64,000 nt of DNA from Pseudomonas sp. (GTDB lineage: Bacteria; Pseudomonadota; Gammaproteobacteria; Pseudomonadales; Pseudomonadaceae), in NCBI RefSeq assembly GCF_030690725.1, contig NZ_JAUYGD010000015.1, forward strand, positions 1 through 64,000, given 5' to 3'. Both the position numbers and the translations under genes were made by a program. Under the pieces are notes generated by a model that saw only the letters and a program-made list of their open reading frames with translations, searched no databases and was not told the DNA's origin. Below, piece by piece: positions 16,279 to 26,405 of this stretch. How positions within the stretch are numbered: the first letter of the stretch is position 1; each line of letters opens with the position of its first letter.

Positions 16279-16791
16279 ATGACTGCTAATGAATATGCCC
16301 TGACCCAACTGGCTGCCGAGCTGGGCGCACAATTACTTGCCGCCAAGGCCCAGGTGGCCACCGCCGAATCCTGCACCGGCGGCGGTATTGCCGAGGCGAT
16401 AACGCGGATTCCCGGTAGCTCTGCCTGGTTTGAAGCCGGTTATGTCACTTACTCCAATGCGCAGAAGACCAAACAGCTATATGTGTCCGAGGCGCTGTTC
16501 ACTACTGTTGGGGCGGTGAGCCAGGAGGTGGTCGAGGCCATGGTGCGAGGGGCGCAGGTTAATAGTGGCGCGCGCCTTGCGGTGGCGGTCAGCGGTGTGG
16601 CGGGGCCGGATGGCGGCTCTGCGGAGAAGCCGGTGGGCACGGTCTGGCTGGCTTGGGGCGATGGTGAGCAGTTATTCAGCGTGCGTCGGCAGTTTGCCGG
16701 GGACCGCAGCGAAGTTCGCCGACAAACGGTCGAGGCCGCACTGGCTGGGCTGTTGCGCCTACTTGCGCAAGAAAATCCAAACGCGGGGTAG
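16279..16791 (+). CDS. CinA C-terminal domain protein (nicotinamide-nucleotide amidase type)
   Basis: [44 protein letters not shown]...[21 protein letters not shown]; upstream of recA. Confidence 0.93.
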   Translation: MTANEYALTQLAAELGAQLLAAKAQVATAESCTGGGIAEAITRIPGSSAWFEAGYVTYSNAQKTKQLYVSEALFTTVGAVSQEVVEAMVRGAQVNSGARLAVAVSGVAGPDGGSAEKPVGTVWLAWGDGEQLFSVRRQFAGDRSEVRRQTVEAALAGLLRLLAQENPNAG

Positions 16792-16881
16792 GCGGGCGAC
16801 TTGCCCTGTGGAATAATACTGTCTACTTATACAGTTGTTGGTGGCCGCTAGCTGGCCCTTCTTGATTACGTGAGGACTTAA

Positions 16882-17925
16882 ATGGACGAGAATAAGAAGC
16901 GCGCCTTGGCGGCAGCCCTGGGCCAGATTGAAAAGCAATTCGGCAAGGGTGCGGTGATGCGCATGGGCGATCATGATCGTCAGGCGATCCCTGCTATCTC
17001 CACCGGTTCGCTGGGTCTGGATATCGCGCTGGGCATTGGCGGTCTGCCGAAAGGCCGAATCGTTGAAATCTACGGCCCTGAGTCTTCCGGTAAAACCACC
17101 CTGACCCTGTCGGTGATCGCCGAAGCACAGAAGCTTGGTGCTACCTGCGCCTTCGTCGATGCCGAGCATGCGCTCGATCCTGAATACGCTGGCAAGCTGG
17201 GCGTCAACGTCGACGACCTGCTGGTCTCGCAGCCGGATACCGGCGAGCAGGCCCTGGAAATCACCGACATGCTGGTGCGCTCCAACGCCATCGACGTAAT
17301 CGTGATTGACTCCGTGGCGGCCCTGGTGCCGAAGGCGGAAATCGAAGGCGAAATGGGCGATATGCACGTTGGCCTGCAGGCACGCCTGATGAGCCAGGCG
17401 CTGCGCAAAATCACCGGCAACATCAAGAACGCCAACTGCCTGGTTATTTTTATCAACCAGATCCGCATGAAGATCGGTGTGATGTTCGGCAGCCCGGAAA
17501 CCACCACCGGTGGTAACGCCCTGAAGTTCTACGCCTCGGTTCGTCTGGACATCCGCCGTACTGGCGCGGTGAAGGAGGGCGACGAAGTGGTTGGCAGCGA
17601 AACCCGCGTCAAGGTCGTGAAGAACAAAGTCGCGCCGCCGTTCCGTCAGGCCGAGTTCCAGATTCTTTACGGCAAGGGCATCTACCGTAACGGTGAGATT
17701 ATCGACCTCGGTGTGCAGCTCGGTTTGCTGGAAAAATCCGGCGCCTGGTACAGCTACCAGGGCAACAAGATCGGTCAGGGCAAGGCCAACTCGGCCAAGT
17801 ACCTGGAAGACAACCCGGAAGTGGCACGCACCATTGAAGGCTTGATCCGTGAGAAGTTGCTGGTGGTTAGCCCGACGGTCAAGGCCAACTCCACGGCCGA
17901 TGACCTGGCTGACGCCGACGCCTGA
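16882..17925 (+). CDS. recA: Recombinase A
   Basis: [30 protein letters not shown]...[14 protein letters not shown]. Confidence 0.99.
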   Translation: MDENKKRALAAALGQIEKQFGKGAVMRMGDHDRQAIPAISTGSLGLDIALGIGGLPKGRIVEIYGPESSGKTTLTLSVIAEAQKLGATCAFVDAEHALDPEYAGKLGVNVDDLLVSQPDTGEQALEITDMLVRSNAIDVIVIDSVAALVPKAEIEGEMGDMHVGLQARLMSQALRKITGNIKNANCLVIFINQIRMKIGVMFGSPETTTGGNALKFYASVRLDIRRTGAVKEGDEVVGSETRVKVVKNKVAPPFRQAEFQILYGKGIYRNGEIIDLGVQLGLLEKSGAWYSYQGNKIGQGKANSAKYLEDNPEVARTIEGLIREKLLVVSPTVKANSTADDLADADA

Positions 17926-17936
17926 TTTGCCTGCCT

Positions 17937-18401
17937 ATGTCCATTGCTCTGGATAACCCCGTCGCGGTGCGGCGGGCGGCCATGGATCTGCTGGCCCGGC
18001 GTGAACATGGTCGGGTCGAGTTGGCCCGCAAGTTACGCAGTCGTGGGGCGGCAGATGAGTTGATCGAAGCCGCTCTCGATCGTCTGGCAGAAGAAGGCCT
18101 GCTATCTGAAGCGCGTTATCTGGAGGCCTTTGTCAGCTACCGCGCGCGTTCCGGCTATGGGCCGCTGCGTATTCGTGAAGAGTTGACCCAGCGTGGCCTG
18201 GCTCGCGGCGATGTCGAACAAGCCTTGCGCGACAGTGGTATCGACTGGCGTGAACACCTGCAGGAAACCTGGCAACGCAAGTTTGCCGGTGAGCTGCCCC
18301 GTGATGCCCGTGAGCGTGCCCAGCAGGGGCGCTTTCTCAGTTATCGGGGTTATCCGCCTGAGCTGATCGGGCGGCTGCTGCGCGGTGCGCTGGACGATTA
18401 A
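17937..18401 (+). CDS. recX: Regulatory protein RecX
   Basis: [70 protein letters not shown]; downstream of recA. Confidence 0.95.
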   Translation: MSIALDNPVAVRRAAMDLLARREHGRVELARKLRSRGAADELIEAALDRLAEEGLLSEARYLEAFVSYRARSGYGPLRIREELTQRGLARGDVEQALRDSGIDWREHLQETWQRKFAGELPRDARERAQQGRFLSYRGYPPELIGRLLRGALDD

Positions 18402-18600
18402 GCCGAAGCCCGCGGTTCGCTGACCAGTTTGTATCGACTCCCTCCATTCTCCCCGTTACCTACTTCCACCCACCGATGTTGCTGCAGTAGGGGAAGCAAA
18501 TGCTTCCCGTACTGAAATGCGTGTGGTTGATCTTTTCCTGTTAACCAACTGAGTCGAGATTGCCGATAACCCGCAAGCAGGCTATCGGCTGGGCGGCAGC

Positions 18601-19680
18601 TCAGGCGTTTTCCGCCCAGTTGTGCGGCTGATTGACCAGGTCCAGAAGTTCGCGCAAGCGGCCGTGGTTGCGGCCGTTAAAGGCGAAAGCCAGGCGCGTC
18701 ATATGGCACAGCTCCGGCTCGTCCTGTTCGGAGTCGCAGCGCGCTTGCTGCTGGAAGTCGCCGTGCGTGCACAGGTCGTGGAATTCATTATTTAGCTGCT
18801 GCATTGCCGCCTCGTTCAGCGCATGGTTGAGGCGGATCACGTAGCGCTCCTTGAGCCAGCGGCTGGAGTGGTAATTGCGGTAGAACTGGGCGATTTCCTC
18901 GGCGGCCTCTTCGGCGCTGTGTACCAGGCGCATCAGGCGCATATCGCTGGGCAGGATATAGCCGTTGTCTTGCAGCTGTTCCTGCAAAAACGTCAGGGCG
19001 CTGGTCCAGAAAGTACCGCCAGGCTGGTCGAGCAGCACTACGGGTACCAGTGGGCTTTTCCCGGTCTGGATCAGGGTCAGCACTTCCAACGCTTCGTCCA
19101 GGGTGCCGAAACCACCTGGGCAGAGCACCAGGCCGTCGGCTTCCTTGACGAAGAACAGTTTGCGCAGAAAGAAGAAGTGGAACGACAGCAGGTTGTTGCT
19201 GCCTTGCACGGTGGCATTGGCGCCTTGCTCGAAGGGCAGGGTGATATTGAAGCCCAGGCTGTTTTCCAGGCCGGCACCTTCATGTGCGGCCGCCATAATG
19301 CCGCCACCGGCACCGGTAATGACCATCAGGTTGTGTTTGGCCAGGGTCGCACCGAGGTCGCGGGCCAGGCGGTAAACCGGGTGGCTGGCCGGGGTGCGTG
19401 CCGAGCCGAAGACGGTGACCTTGCGCCGCCGTTTGAACTGCTCCAGCGTGCTGAAGGCATGCTCCATTTCGCGCAGGGTCTGCAGCATGATCTTGGCATC
19501 CCAGCGGTTGCGGTCGGCTTGCGCCATACGCACAACCGTGCCGAGCATGGCCTGGTAGAGCTTGGTGTTGGGGCTGTCGGGCGGTGCGGCGAGGATGCCC
19601 AGTTCTTCCACTTTGCGGGTCAGATCGACGCCGCTGGTTTGAAAATGCCGAGACAGAAAATCGTCCGATTCATCGGGCAT
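18601..19680 (-). CDS. LOG/TIGR00730-family Rossmann-fold protein (nucleotide monophosphate nucleosidase-like)
   Basis: RKVTVFGSARTPASHPVYRLARDLGATLAKHNLMVITGAGGGIMAAAHEGA...LVLCPGGFGTLDEALEVLTLIQTGK (PGGxGTxxE motif). Confidence 0.9.
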   Translation of the reverse strand: MPDESDDFLSRHFQTSGVDLTRKVEELGILAAPPDSPNTKLYQAMLGTVVRMAQADRNRWDAKIMLQTLREMEHAFSTLEQFKRRRKVTVFGSARTPASHPVYRLARDLGATLAKHNLMVITGAGGGIMAAAHEGAGLENSLGFNITLPFEQGANATVQGSNNLLSFHFFFLRKLFFVKEADGLVLCPGGFGTLDEALEVLTLIQTGKSPLVPVVLLDQPGGTFWTSALTFLQEQLQDNGYILPSDMRLMRLVHSAEEAAEEIAQFYRNYHSSRWLKERYVIRLNHALNEAAMQQLNNEFHDLCTHGDFQQQARCDSEQDEPELCHMTRLAFAFNGRNHGRLRELLDLVNQPHNWAENA

Positions 19681-19812
19681 ACAACTTCTCCTTCTGGTTG
19701 CCGGCCGAGCAGCTTATTGCCGCGTAGGCCTTGTCCTGAGTATGGCTGCTGGCTGCCGGATTGTGCGGCGCATACTGCCGCGCAGTTACCGCCAGCCTAT
19801 GCCATGACTGCA

Positions 19813-21216
19813 TCAGAGGGCGATTTGTTCGCCAGGTTCAGGAATATTGGCGATCCAGTTCAGGCGTTCGCGCAAGGCCAGTTGCAGGGCCTGCATCTTC
19901 TCCAGTTCGCCATGCACCAGGTACAGCTCGGGGTGGTGCTCGAAGTGGCTGACCCAGTCGAGCAGCTGCGCTTGCCCGGCATGCGCGGAGAAGCCGCCGA
20001 GGGTATGCACCTTGGCTTTTACCGCAATGCGCTGGTGGAGGATTTTCACGTTCTGCGCGCCATCAACAATGCTGCGTCCGAGCGTGCCTTTGGCCTGGAA
20101 GCCCGGAAAGATCAGGTGGCAATTCTCGCGCCAGAGGTTGTGCTTGAAGTGATGGACAATGCGCCCACCGGTACACATGCCGCTGCCGGCGATGATGATC
20201 GCGCCGCTCTTGATCCGGTTGATCGCCATCGACTCTTCCACGCTGGGTGTACAGCGCAGGATCGGTAGCCAGTCTTCTATGCGTTTGCTGCCGCGGGCCT
20301 GAAAAGCGGCGCGGTCTTCGGCGGCAAACTGGTCCTGGAAGCGCGAGTAGATGGCATTGGCCCTTATGGCCATCGGACTGTCGAGAAACACCGCCTGTTG
20401 CGGCAAACGGCCTTGCTGATAGAAGCGCCCGAGGTAGTAGATCAGATCCTGGGTGCGGCCGACGGCGAAGGCGGGGATCAGCACGTTGCCGCCGTCGCGA
20501 TGGGCCTGCTGCAGAATCTCCAGCAGTTCGTCCAGGGTGTCCTCACTGCAGCGGTGGTCGCGGTCGCCGTAGGTCGATTCCAGCAGCACCACATCGGCTT
20601 TGCTCAGCGTGCTGGGGTCTTGCATCAAAGGCGAGCAGGTATTGCCCAGATCGCCGGAGAACACCAGGCGGCGGGTCAGGTGATGGTCCTGCACTTCGAA
20701 CTCAACAATCGCCGAGCCGAGGATATGCCCGGCATCGTGAAAGGTGACCTGCACACCTTTGGCCACTTCGCGGCTTTCGCCATAGATCATTGGCCGGCGT
20801 TGGCTCAGCGCCTGTTCGGCGTCGGCGGTTGTGTACAGCGGGCTGATTGGCGGCTTGCCCATCCGCGCGCGCCATTTGTTTTCCCACTCGGCGTCTTTCT
20901 CCTGAAGAAAGGCGGCGTCGAGCAGCATCAGCTCCATCAGTTCACAGGTTGCGTCGGTGGCAAAGATTGGTCCGCGATAGCCGGCTGCGGTGAGTTTTGG
21001 CAGCAGGCCGGTGTGGTCGATGTGCGAATGAGAAATCACCACGGCGTCCAGGCTGTGCGGGTCAAAGGCAAACGGCGCGCGGTTGCCATCTTCCTCTTCG
21101 CGGCGGCCCTGACGCATGCCGCAGTCGAGCAATACCCTTGCGCCATCACGGCTTTCGATCAGGTAACAGGAACCGGTGACTTGTTGAATCGCGCCGAGGA
21201 AATTGAGCAGGGCCAT
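19813..21216 (-). CDS. MBL-fold beta-CASP ribonuclease / exonuclease-like protein
   Basis: VVISHSHIDHTGLLPKLTAAGY (HxHxDH), DAGHILGSAIVE, GSGMCTGGRIVHHFKHNLW, FSAHAGQAQLLDW. Confidence 0.9.
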   Translation of the reverse strand: MALLNFLGAIQQVTGSCYLIESRDGARVLLDCGMRQGRREEEDGNRAPFAFDPHSLDAVVISHSHIDHTGLLPKLTAAGYRGPIFATDATCELMELMLLDAAFLQEKDAEWENKWRARMGKPPISPLYTTADAEQALSQRRPMIYGESREVAKGVQVTFHDAGHILGSAIVEFEVQDHHLTRRLVFSGDLGNTCSPLMQDPSTLSKADVVLLESTYGDRDHRCSEDTLDELLEILQQAHRDGGNVLIPAFAVGRTQDLIYYLGRFYQQGRLPQQAVFLDSPMAIRANAIYSRFQDQFAAEDRAAFQARGSKRIEDWLPILRCTPSVEESMAINRIKSGAIIIAGSGMCTGGRIVHHFKHNLWRENCHLIFPGFQAKGTLGRSIVDGAQNVKILHQRIAVKAKVHTLGGFSAHAGQAQLLDWVSHFEHHPELYLVHGELEKMQALQLALRERLNWIANIPEPGEQIAL

Positions 21217-21345
21217 GGCTAATCCTTGAACACGTTGAATGAGTGGAGCTTAAGGCTGTCCTATCAAGCAACCGGGGGTTTTGATACAGGTCAGCATCTG
21301 CCTGTATCCCGCGCTCTAAGCTGTCTCAAATTATCGGAGCCGCAT

Positions 21346-23748
21346 ATGACCCAGTTATTCCCCAGCGCCAGCGAGTTGGCCGAGCATGCCCGCCTTGAGC
21401 CAACCTTCGCCGCCTGGCAGCGCGGCTATGGCCCTTTGCAGCACAGTCCGCAGACCTGCGCCGCGGTCTACCGTATGGCGCACCAGCTGGTGCAGGCGGG
21501 CGTGCAGGCGGATCTGCCGAGCGTCTACCGTCACTTTCACGCGCTGGATCGACTGACAGCTGCCGGGCTGTGGCTGGTAGTGCATATGACCTATGCCCAG
21601 CGCGTGCGCCTCGATGGCGTAGCGTTGGCCGCAGAGGACTTCAAGGTTTCGCCCGAAGGGCATACCGGCGGCGCGCTGAATATGGTGCCGGCCTACGCAG
21701 GTTACCTGGCGCTGAATAACCTGACCGGGGAAACCCGTGGCTGGTTGATGGGCCAGGGCCACTGTGTGGCGGCCATCGAGGCGCTCAACCTGCTGACGGC
21801 CAATCAGCATCCCGAACAAGCCGAACGTTACCCCTGCGACGAAGCCGGGATGAGTCAGCTGGTGGCGGACTTCTATAGCTATGTGCAGAACGCGGCCGGC
21901 CAGGTCAGCGCGCCGCTGGGCAGTCACGTTAATCCGCACACGGCTGGCGGGATTGCCGAAGGCGGTTATCTGGGCTTTGCCGAGCTGCAATATGCCCATC
22001 TGCCGTTACCCGGCGAGAAGCTGGTGGCCTTTCTCTCCGATGGCGCGGCCGAGGAGCAACGCGGCAGTGACTGGATGCCGCGCTGGTGGCGGGCTGAAGA
22101 CTGCGGCGTGGCATTGCCATTGATGATCGCCAACGGCCGGCGCATCGAGCAGCGTACCGAGCTGGCGACGCCCGCCGGGTTGGAGAATTTTCGCGAGCAC
22201 TTGCGCCATTGCGGCTTTGATCCTGTGAGTTTCGATGGCCGCGATCCGGCCGCCTTTGTCTGTGCGCTGTGGGATATGGAGCAGCGCCTGGGCCGTCGTG
22301 TGCAGGAGCTGCGTGATGGCGTGTTGAGTTATCCGCTGCCGATGCCCTATGGCATTGCCGAAACGCTCAAAGGCTTCGGCTTCTACGGCGCTGGCAGCAA
22401 TGCTGCGCACAACCTGCCATTGCCGGCTAACCCGCATACCGATCGGGCTGCCCGCGAGCTGTTCAATCAGCATGCCGCGCAGCTCTGGGTGGCCCCGGAT
22501 GAGCTGAGCGCGGCCTGCGCGCTGTTTGCGGATCGAGGTCCCCGCGCGCTGGAGCGAGATAACCCGTTGGCGCAGCGCCATCCAGCATTGCCAAAACTGC
22601 CCGAGCTGCAGTATCAGGACGGCGCCTGTTCGCCGATGCTGGCCCTGGACCACTTCTTTGTCGATCTGGTCCACGCCAACCCGCAGTTGCGCCCACGGGT
22701 CGGTAACCCCGATGAATTGGCCAGCAATCGTCTCGGTGGCGTGCTCAAGGCGCTCAAGCATCGGGTAACCGCGCCGGAGAGCGAGCTGGAAGCGCTGGAT
22801 GGCGCCATTATCACCGCGCTCAACGAAGAAGCGGTGGTCTCCGCCTGCCTGGCCAACCAGGGCGGCCTGAATCTGGTGGCCAGCTACGAGGCCTTCTGCG
22901 TGAAGATGCTCGGCGCGGTGCGCCAGCGGATCATCTTTGCCCGGCAGCAGAAAGAGTCCGGGCGCCCGGCAGGCTGGCTCGGCTGGCCGCTGGTGGCTAC
23001 GTCGCACACCTGGGAAAACGGCAAGAATCAGCAGTCACACCAGGACACCACCTTCTGCGAGGCCTTGCTCGGTGAGATGAGCGATATGGTGCGGGTGGTA
23101 TTTCCGGCCGATCACAACTCGGTATTGGCGCTGCTGCCGGGCATCTATCAGGCGCGCGGCCAGATCGCCTGCATGGTGATTGCCAAGCGCGAGCGGCCTT
23201 GCGTATTTACCCGCGAACAGGCCGAGCAGCTGGCGCAGGATGGTGCCCTTGTGCTGGCCGAGCATCAAGGTGAGCAGCCCTTGCTGCTGATCGCCACCGG
23301 CAGTTATCAGTTGGCAGAAATGCAGCGCGCGGCCGTTTGTCTGAGCGCGGCCGGATGTGCCTGGCGTCTGGTTTACTTGCAAGAGCCGGGGCGTTTTCGT
23401 GCGGCCCGCGATACCTGGGAACAGGCGGTGATTGTCGATGCCGAGCGGGTTGAACGGTTATTCCCGGCTGCCAGCACAAAGCGTGTGCTGCTGACCCATA
23501 TGCGTGCGGAAGTCGCCCGCGGGCATCTGTGGCCGCTGCTCGGTGATGCTCGACACAGTCGTGTGTTGGGCTACCGTAACCGGGGCGGCACCTTGGATGA
23601 AGCCGGCATGCTGTTCGCCAACCAGGCGAGCTGGGCGCATGTGCTGGAGGCCGCTGCCGAGTTGCTGGAAATACCGCTTGGCGAGTTGCTCAGTGCCGAG
23701 GAGCAAGCCGCCGTGCAAGGGTGGGGAGAACCACGCTGTCTGCGTTAG
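21346..23748 (+). CDS. Phosphoketolase-family (XFP-like) ThDP enzyme, divergent
   Basis: EGHTGGALNMVPAYAGYLALN...MGQGHCVAAIEALN...GSHVNPHTAGGIAEGGYLGFAELQYA...AFLSDGAAEEQRGSDWMP...NGKNQQSHQDTTF: XFP architecture with altered motifs. Gene order next to MBL/LOG genes as I recall for PA3613-3615. Confidence 0.8.
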   Translation: MTQLFPSASELAEHARLEPTFAAWQRGYGPLQHSPQTCAAVYRMAHQLVQAGVQADLPSVYRHFHALDRLTAAGLWLVVHMTYAQRVRLDGVALAAEDFKVSPEGHTGGALNMVPAYAGYLALNNLTGETRGWLMGQGHCVAAIEALNLLTANQHPEQAERYPCDEAGMSQLVADFYSYVQNAAGQVSAPLGSHVNPHTAGGIAEGGYLGFAELQYAHLPLPGEKLVAFLSDGAAEEQRGSDWMPRWWRAEDCGVALPLMIANGRRIEQRTELATPAGLENFREHLRHCGFDPVSFDGRDPAAFVCALWDMEQRLGRRVQELRDGVLSYPLPMPYGIAETLKGFGFYGAGSNAAHNLPLPANPHTDRAARELFNQHAAQLWVAPDELSAACALFADRGPRALERDNPLAQRHPALPKLPELQYQDGACSPMLALDHFFVDLVHANPQLRPRVGNPDELASNRLGGVLKALKHRVTAPESELEALDGAIITALNEEAVVSACLANQGGLNLVASYEAFCVKMLGAVRQRIIFARQQKESGRPAGWLGWPLVATSHTWENGKNQQSHQDTTFCEALLGEMSDMVRVVFPADHNSVLALLPGIYQARGQIACMVIAKRERPCVFTREQAEQLAQDGALVLAEHQGEQPLLLIATGSYQLAEMQRAAVCLSAAGCAWRLVYLQEPGRFRAARDTWEQAVIVDAERVERLFPAASTKRVLLTHMRAEVARGHLWPLLGDARHSRVLGYRNRGGTLDEAGMLFANQASWAHVLEAAAELLEIPLGELLSAEEQAAVQGWGEPRCLR

Positions 23749-23783
23749 CAGGCGCAGTGTGTAGCGGGAAAGGAGGGGCAGGT

Positions 23784-23984
23784 ATGCCTAAGTTGACCTT
23801 GGATCTTGATGTGGATTTGTACCGCCTGTTGCAGCAGGCCGCGCGCAACAACCAGATAAGTCTGGAAGAAGAGTGCTTGCAGCGGCTTGAAGGTGCGGCG
23901 CGGCGTTCGCGTTATATGCACGCGTTGCTGGCGGATTTGCGCGCCGATGATGAGCAAAGGCGCGCGCAGCAGGGTGGTGGTTGA
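23784..23984 (+). CDS. Small ribbon-helix-helix-like protein (orphan, no adjacent toxin)
   Basis: MPKLTLDLDVDLYRLLQQAARNNQISLEEECLQRLEGAARRSRYMHALL: Arc/FitA-like beta-helix-helix pattern. Confidence 0.55.
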   Translation: MPKLTLDLDVDLYRLLQQAARNNQISLEEECLQRLEGAARRSRYMHALLADLRADDEQRRAQQGGG

Positions 23985-23987
23985 GCC

Positions 23988-24386
23988 TTACAGGCCGCAA
24001 TCTGCTTTGCTGAAACGCTCGGTGGTCACCGGGCGGTTGCTTTTGTATTCGCTGAATTCATAGCGCAGCGCCGCGCCGCGCACCAGCAGCTGGCGATAAC
24101 CCGCATTGCGGCACACGCTGTTGGCCAGTTGCGCGCGCACTACATCCGGGTTGCCGCGCATCTGCGCCGCATGCTCGCTGCGCACGCTGAGGTGGTTGAC
24201 CAGCTCGCTGCCATCCACGGTGTAGCCCTGATCGAGAATGTCTTCGTTGATTGCCCGTGGCGTGCCCACGCTGCTTTCGCGCGCGACTTTTTCCAGGGCC
24301 TTGCTCAGTTCAAAGTCTTTCAGGGTGGCGGCATGGGCAAACAGGGGCAGGCTCAAGGCCAGGGTCAGGCTGGTCAAACGCAGCAT
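23988..24386 (-). CDS. PA3611-type quorum-sensing-regulated virulence factor family secreted protein
   Basis: Signal peptide MLRLTSLTLALSLPLFAHA; ATLKDFELSKALEKVARESSVGTPRAINEDILDQGYTVDGSELVNHLSVR...; position relative to the XFP-like gene. Confidence 0.65.
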   Translation of the reverse strand: MLRLTSLTLALSLPLFAHAATLKDFELSKALEKVARESSVGTPRAINEDILDQGYTVDGSELVNHLSVRSEHAAQMRGNPDVVRAQLANSVCRNAGYRQLLVRGAALRYEFSEYKSNRPVTTERFSKADCGL

Positions 24387-24604
24387 GGGGTTCTCCAAAG
24401 TCGATTCGCACCTTCTGACCGGCAGTGCCGGGCAGAGGTTCAGTGCCGGCTATCTTACTCGCCTGCCGACACTTACGCAGTTGCCATGGCAGGCGGCGCA
24501 AGACGCACGGTTGAATAAGCGGCGGCAGGCTTTGTTAGACTGCCGCGCTTGCTGACCCCTGGATGACCCATGCCGTTCCTTCTTATCTGTCAGGCGCACG
24601 CCTG

Positions 24605-25315
24605 ATGAGCCATGCCGTCGCGCGTTTGCGGGCTGCGCGGATTGCCCGCAGTGCCAAACCTTTTCTTGCCCGTGGCAGCCGCTCGGTGCGTTGTGATGAT
24701 TGCCGTCTGGTGATGAGCCACTGCCTGTGCGCTTGGCGCCCGCGCATTGCCGCGACCTCGGCGGTGTGTCTGCTGATGCACGATGTCGAGGCGCTCAAAC
24801 CGAGCAATACCGGCTGGCTGGTTGCCGACGTGCTGGCCGATACCTCGGCATTCGGCTGGTCACGGGTTGAGGTGGATGCCGGCTTGCCTGCGTTGCTGCG
24901 TGACCCGCAGTGGCAGCCTTATCTGGTGTTCCCTGGCGAATATGTCGCCGCCGAACGGGTGGTCAACGAAGTGCAGCCAGCGCCGGGCAAGCGGCCGTTG
25001 TTCGTGCTGCTGGATGCCACCTGGAGCGAGGCGCGCAAGATGTTTCGCAAAAGCCCTTACCTCGACAGCCTGCCGGTGCTCAGCCTGCAGGCCGAGCAGC
25101 TGTCGCGCTACAAGCTACGCCGTTCCAAGCGCGACGATCACTTCTGCACCGCCGAAGTCGCCGCGCTGTGTCTGGAGCTGGCTGGCGACCAGCGCGCCGC
25201 CGATGGCTTGAATGCCTATCTGGATGTCTTCAGCCAGCACTACCTGGCCGCCAAGGCGCCACGCGCGGTGCCGCTGGATGATCCAATGCATGATCGCCTG
25301 CGCGAGTTTCTCTAG
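24605..25315 (+). CDS. DTW-domain protein (tRNA-uridine aminocarboxypropyltransferase family)
   Basis: RCDDCRLVMSHCLCAWRP ... FVLLDATWSEARKMFRKSPYL ... LRRSKRDDHFCTAEVAALCL: DTW motif and Cys cluster. Confidence 0.85.
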   Translation: MSHAVARLRAARIARSAKPFLARGSRSVRCDDCRLVMSHCLCAWRPRIAATSAVCLLMHDVEALKPSNTGWLVADVLADTSAFGWSRVEVDAGLPALLRDPQWQPYLVFPGEYVAAERVVNEVQPAPGKRPLFVLLDATWSEARKMFRKSPYLDSLPVLSLQAEQLSRYKLRRSKRDDHFCTAEVAALCLELAGDQRAADGLNAYLDVFSQHYLAAKAPRAVPLDDPMHDRLREFL

Positions 25316-25318
25316 CGT

Positions 25319-26206
25319 CTAGTGGGGTAGTTTCTTTGGCCACAATTGCGCCAACAACATGCCTGCAAACATCAGCGCACAGCCAAAGTAGCCGCGCAGC
25401 TCCAACGATTCACCGAGCAGCCAGGCCCCGGCGATGGCGGCGAATACCGCCTCCAGCGAGAGGATGATCGCGGCGTGGGAGGCGATGGCGTCTTTCTGCG
25501 CCACCACCTGCAAGGTAAAGCCGATGGCCACGCCGAAGATGCCGCCGTAGAGAATCGCCGGCCCGGCGGCGATGATCGCTTGCAGTTGGATTTCCTCGAA
25601 GATCACCGCCAGCACCAGGCTGATCACCGCGCAGGTGATGAACTGCACCAGAGCCAGGCGCAGTGGGTCATGGCGACCGGCAAAGAAGCCCACCAGCAGC
25701 ACATGCACACCCCAGACGAAAGCCCCGGCCAGTTGCAGCCAGTCACCGGAGGCCACGGTAAAGCCCTCGCCAACGCTGAGCAGGAACATGCCGACCACCG
25801 CCAGGCAGGCCCCCAGCCATATGCCCAGACCGGTCTTATGGCCGATAAACAGCCCCAGCAGCGGCACGATGATCACGTATAGCCCGGTGATAAAGCCGGA
25901 GTTGGTCACGCTGGTAAACAGCAGGCCAACTTGCTGCAGGTTGATCCCCAGGGCCAGCGCCAGGCCCATCAGCACGCCGCCACGCAGCAGCTGGCGGTTC
26001 AACGGCGCGACCGTCGCACTGCTGCTGCGACCTTCCAGCAGGCGCAGCACCGGCAGCAGAATCAGCGCCGCCAGGGCAAAGCGCAGGCCGCTATAGAGAA
26101 ACGGACCGATGGAGTCCATGCCCAGGCGCTGGGCGACAAACGCCGAGCCCCAGATCATTGCGGTCAGCAGCATCAACAGGTCGGCGCGCAGGGCGTGGCT
26201 TCGCAT
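25319..26206 (-). CDS. EamA/DMT-superfamily transporter
   Basis: MRSHALRADLLMLLTAMIWGSAFVAQRLGMDSIGPFLYSGLRFALAALILLP; about 10 TM, EamA repeats. Confidence 0.9.
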   Translation of the reverse strand: MRSHALRADLLMLLTAMIWGSAFVAQRLGMDSIGPFLYSGLRFALAALILLPVLRLLEGRSSSATVAPLNRQLLRGGVLMGLALALGINLQQVGLLFTSVTNSGFITGLYVIIVPLLGLFIGHKTGLGIWLGACLAVVGMFLLSVGEGFTVASGDWLQLAGAFVWGVHVLLVGFFAGRHDPLRLALVQFITCAVISLVLAVIFEEIQLQAIIAAGPAILYGGIFGVAIGFTLQVVAQKDAIASHAAIILSLEAVFAAIAGAWLLGESLELRGYFGCALMFAGMLLAQLWPKKLPH

Positions 26207-26405
26207 TTCAGGCTCTCGTCGGCAAAGCTGCGAACTGTGCCGCAAAGCGTCGTGCTTGACCACCCCGTCAGTGCTGGGCATGCTTGGTCGCTTTTCTGCG
26301 TTTTCAGGCTTGGTTGCGCGGCAACCCTGCGGCCTGCACGCACTGTTCACCGTGCCCTGGACAGTACCCCTGGCGGGTATCCACATAACAAAAACAGGAT
26401 TCACC

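Noticed and set aside
18823-20268. 481-aa plus-strand ORF across LOG and MBL genes
   Set aside because: Antisense to two convincing minus-strand genes and spans their junction.
23784-24386. Toxin-antitoxin pair formed by the RHH-like gene and its neighbour
   Set aside because: The neighbour is on the opposite strand, has a signal peptide and resembles the PA3611 family, not a PIN or other toxin.
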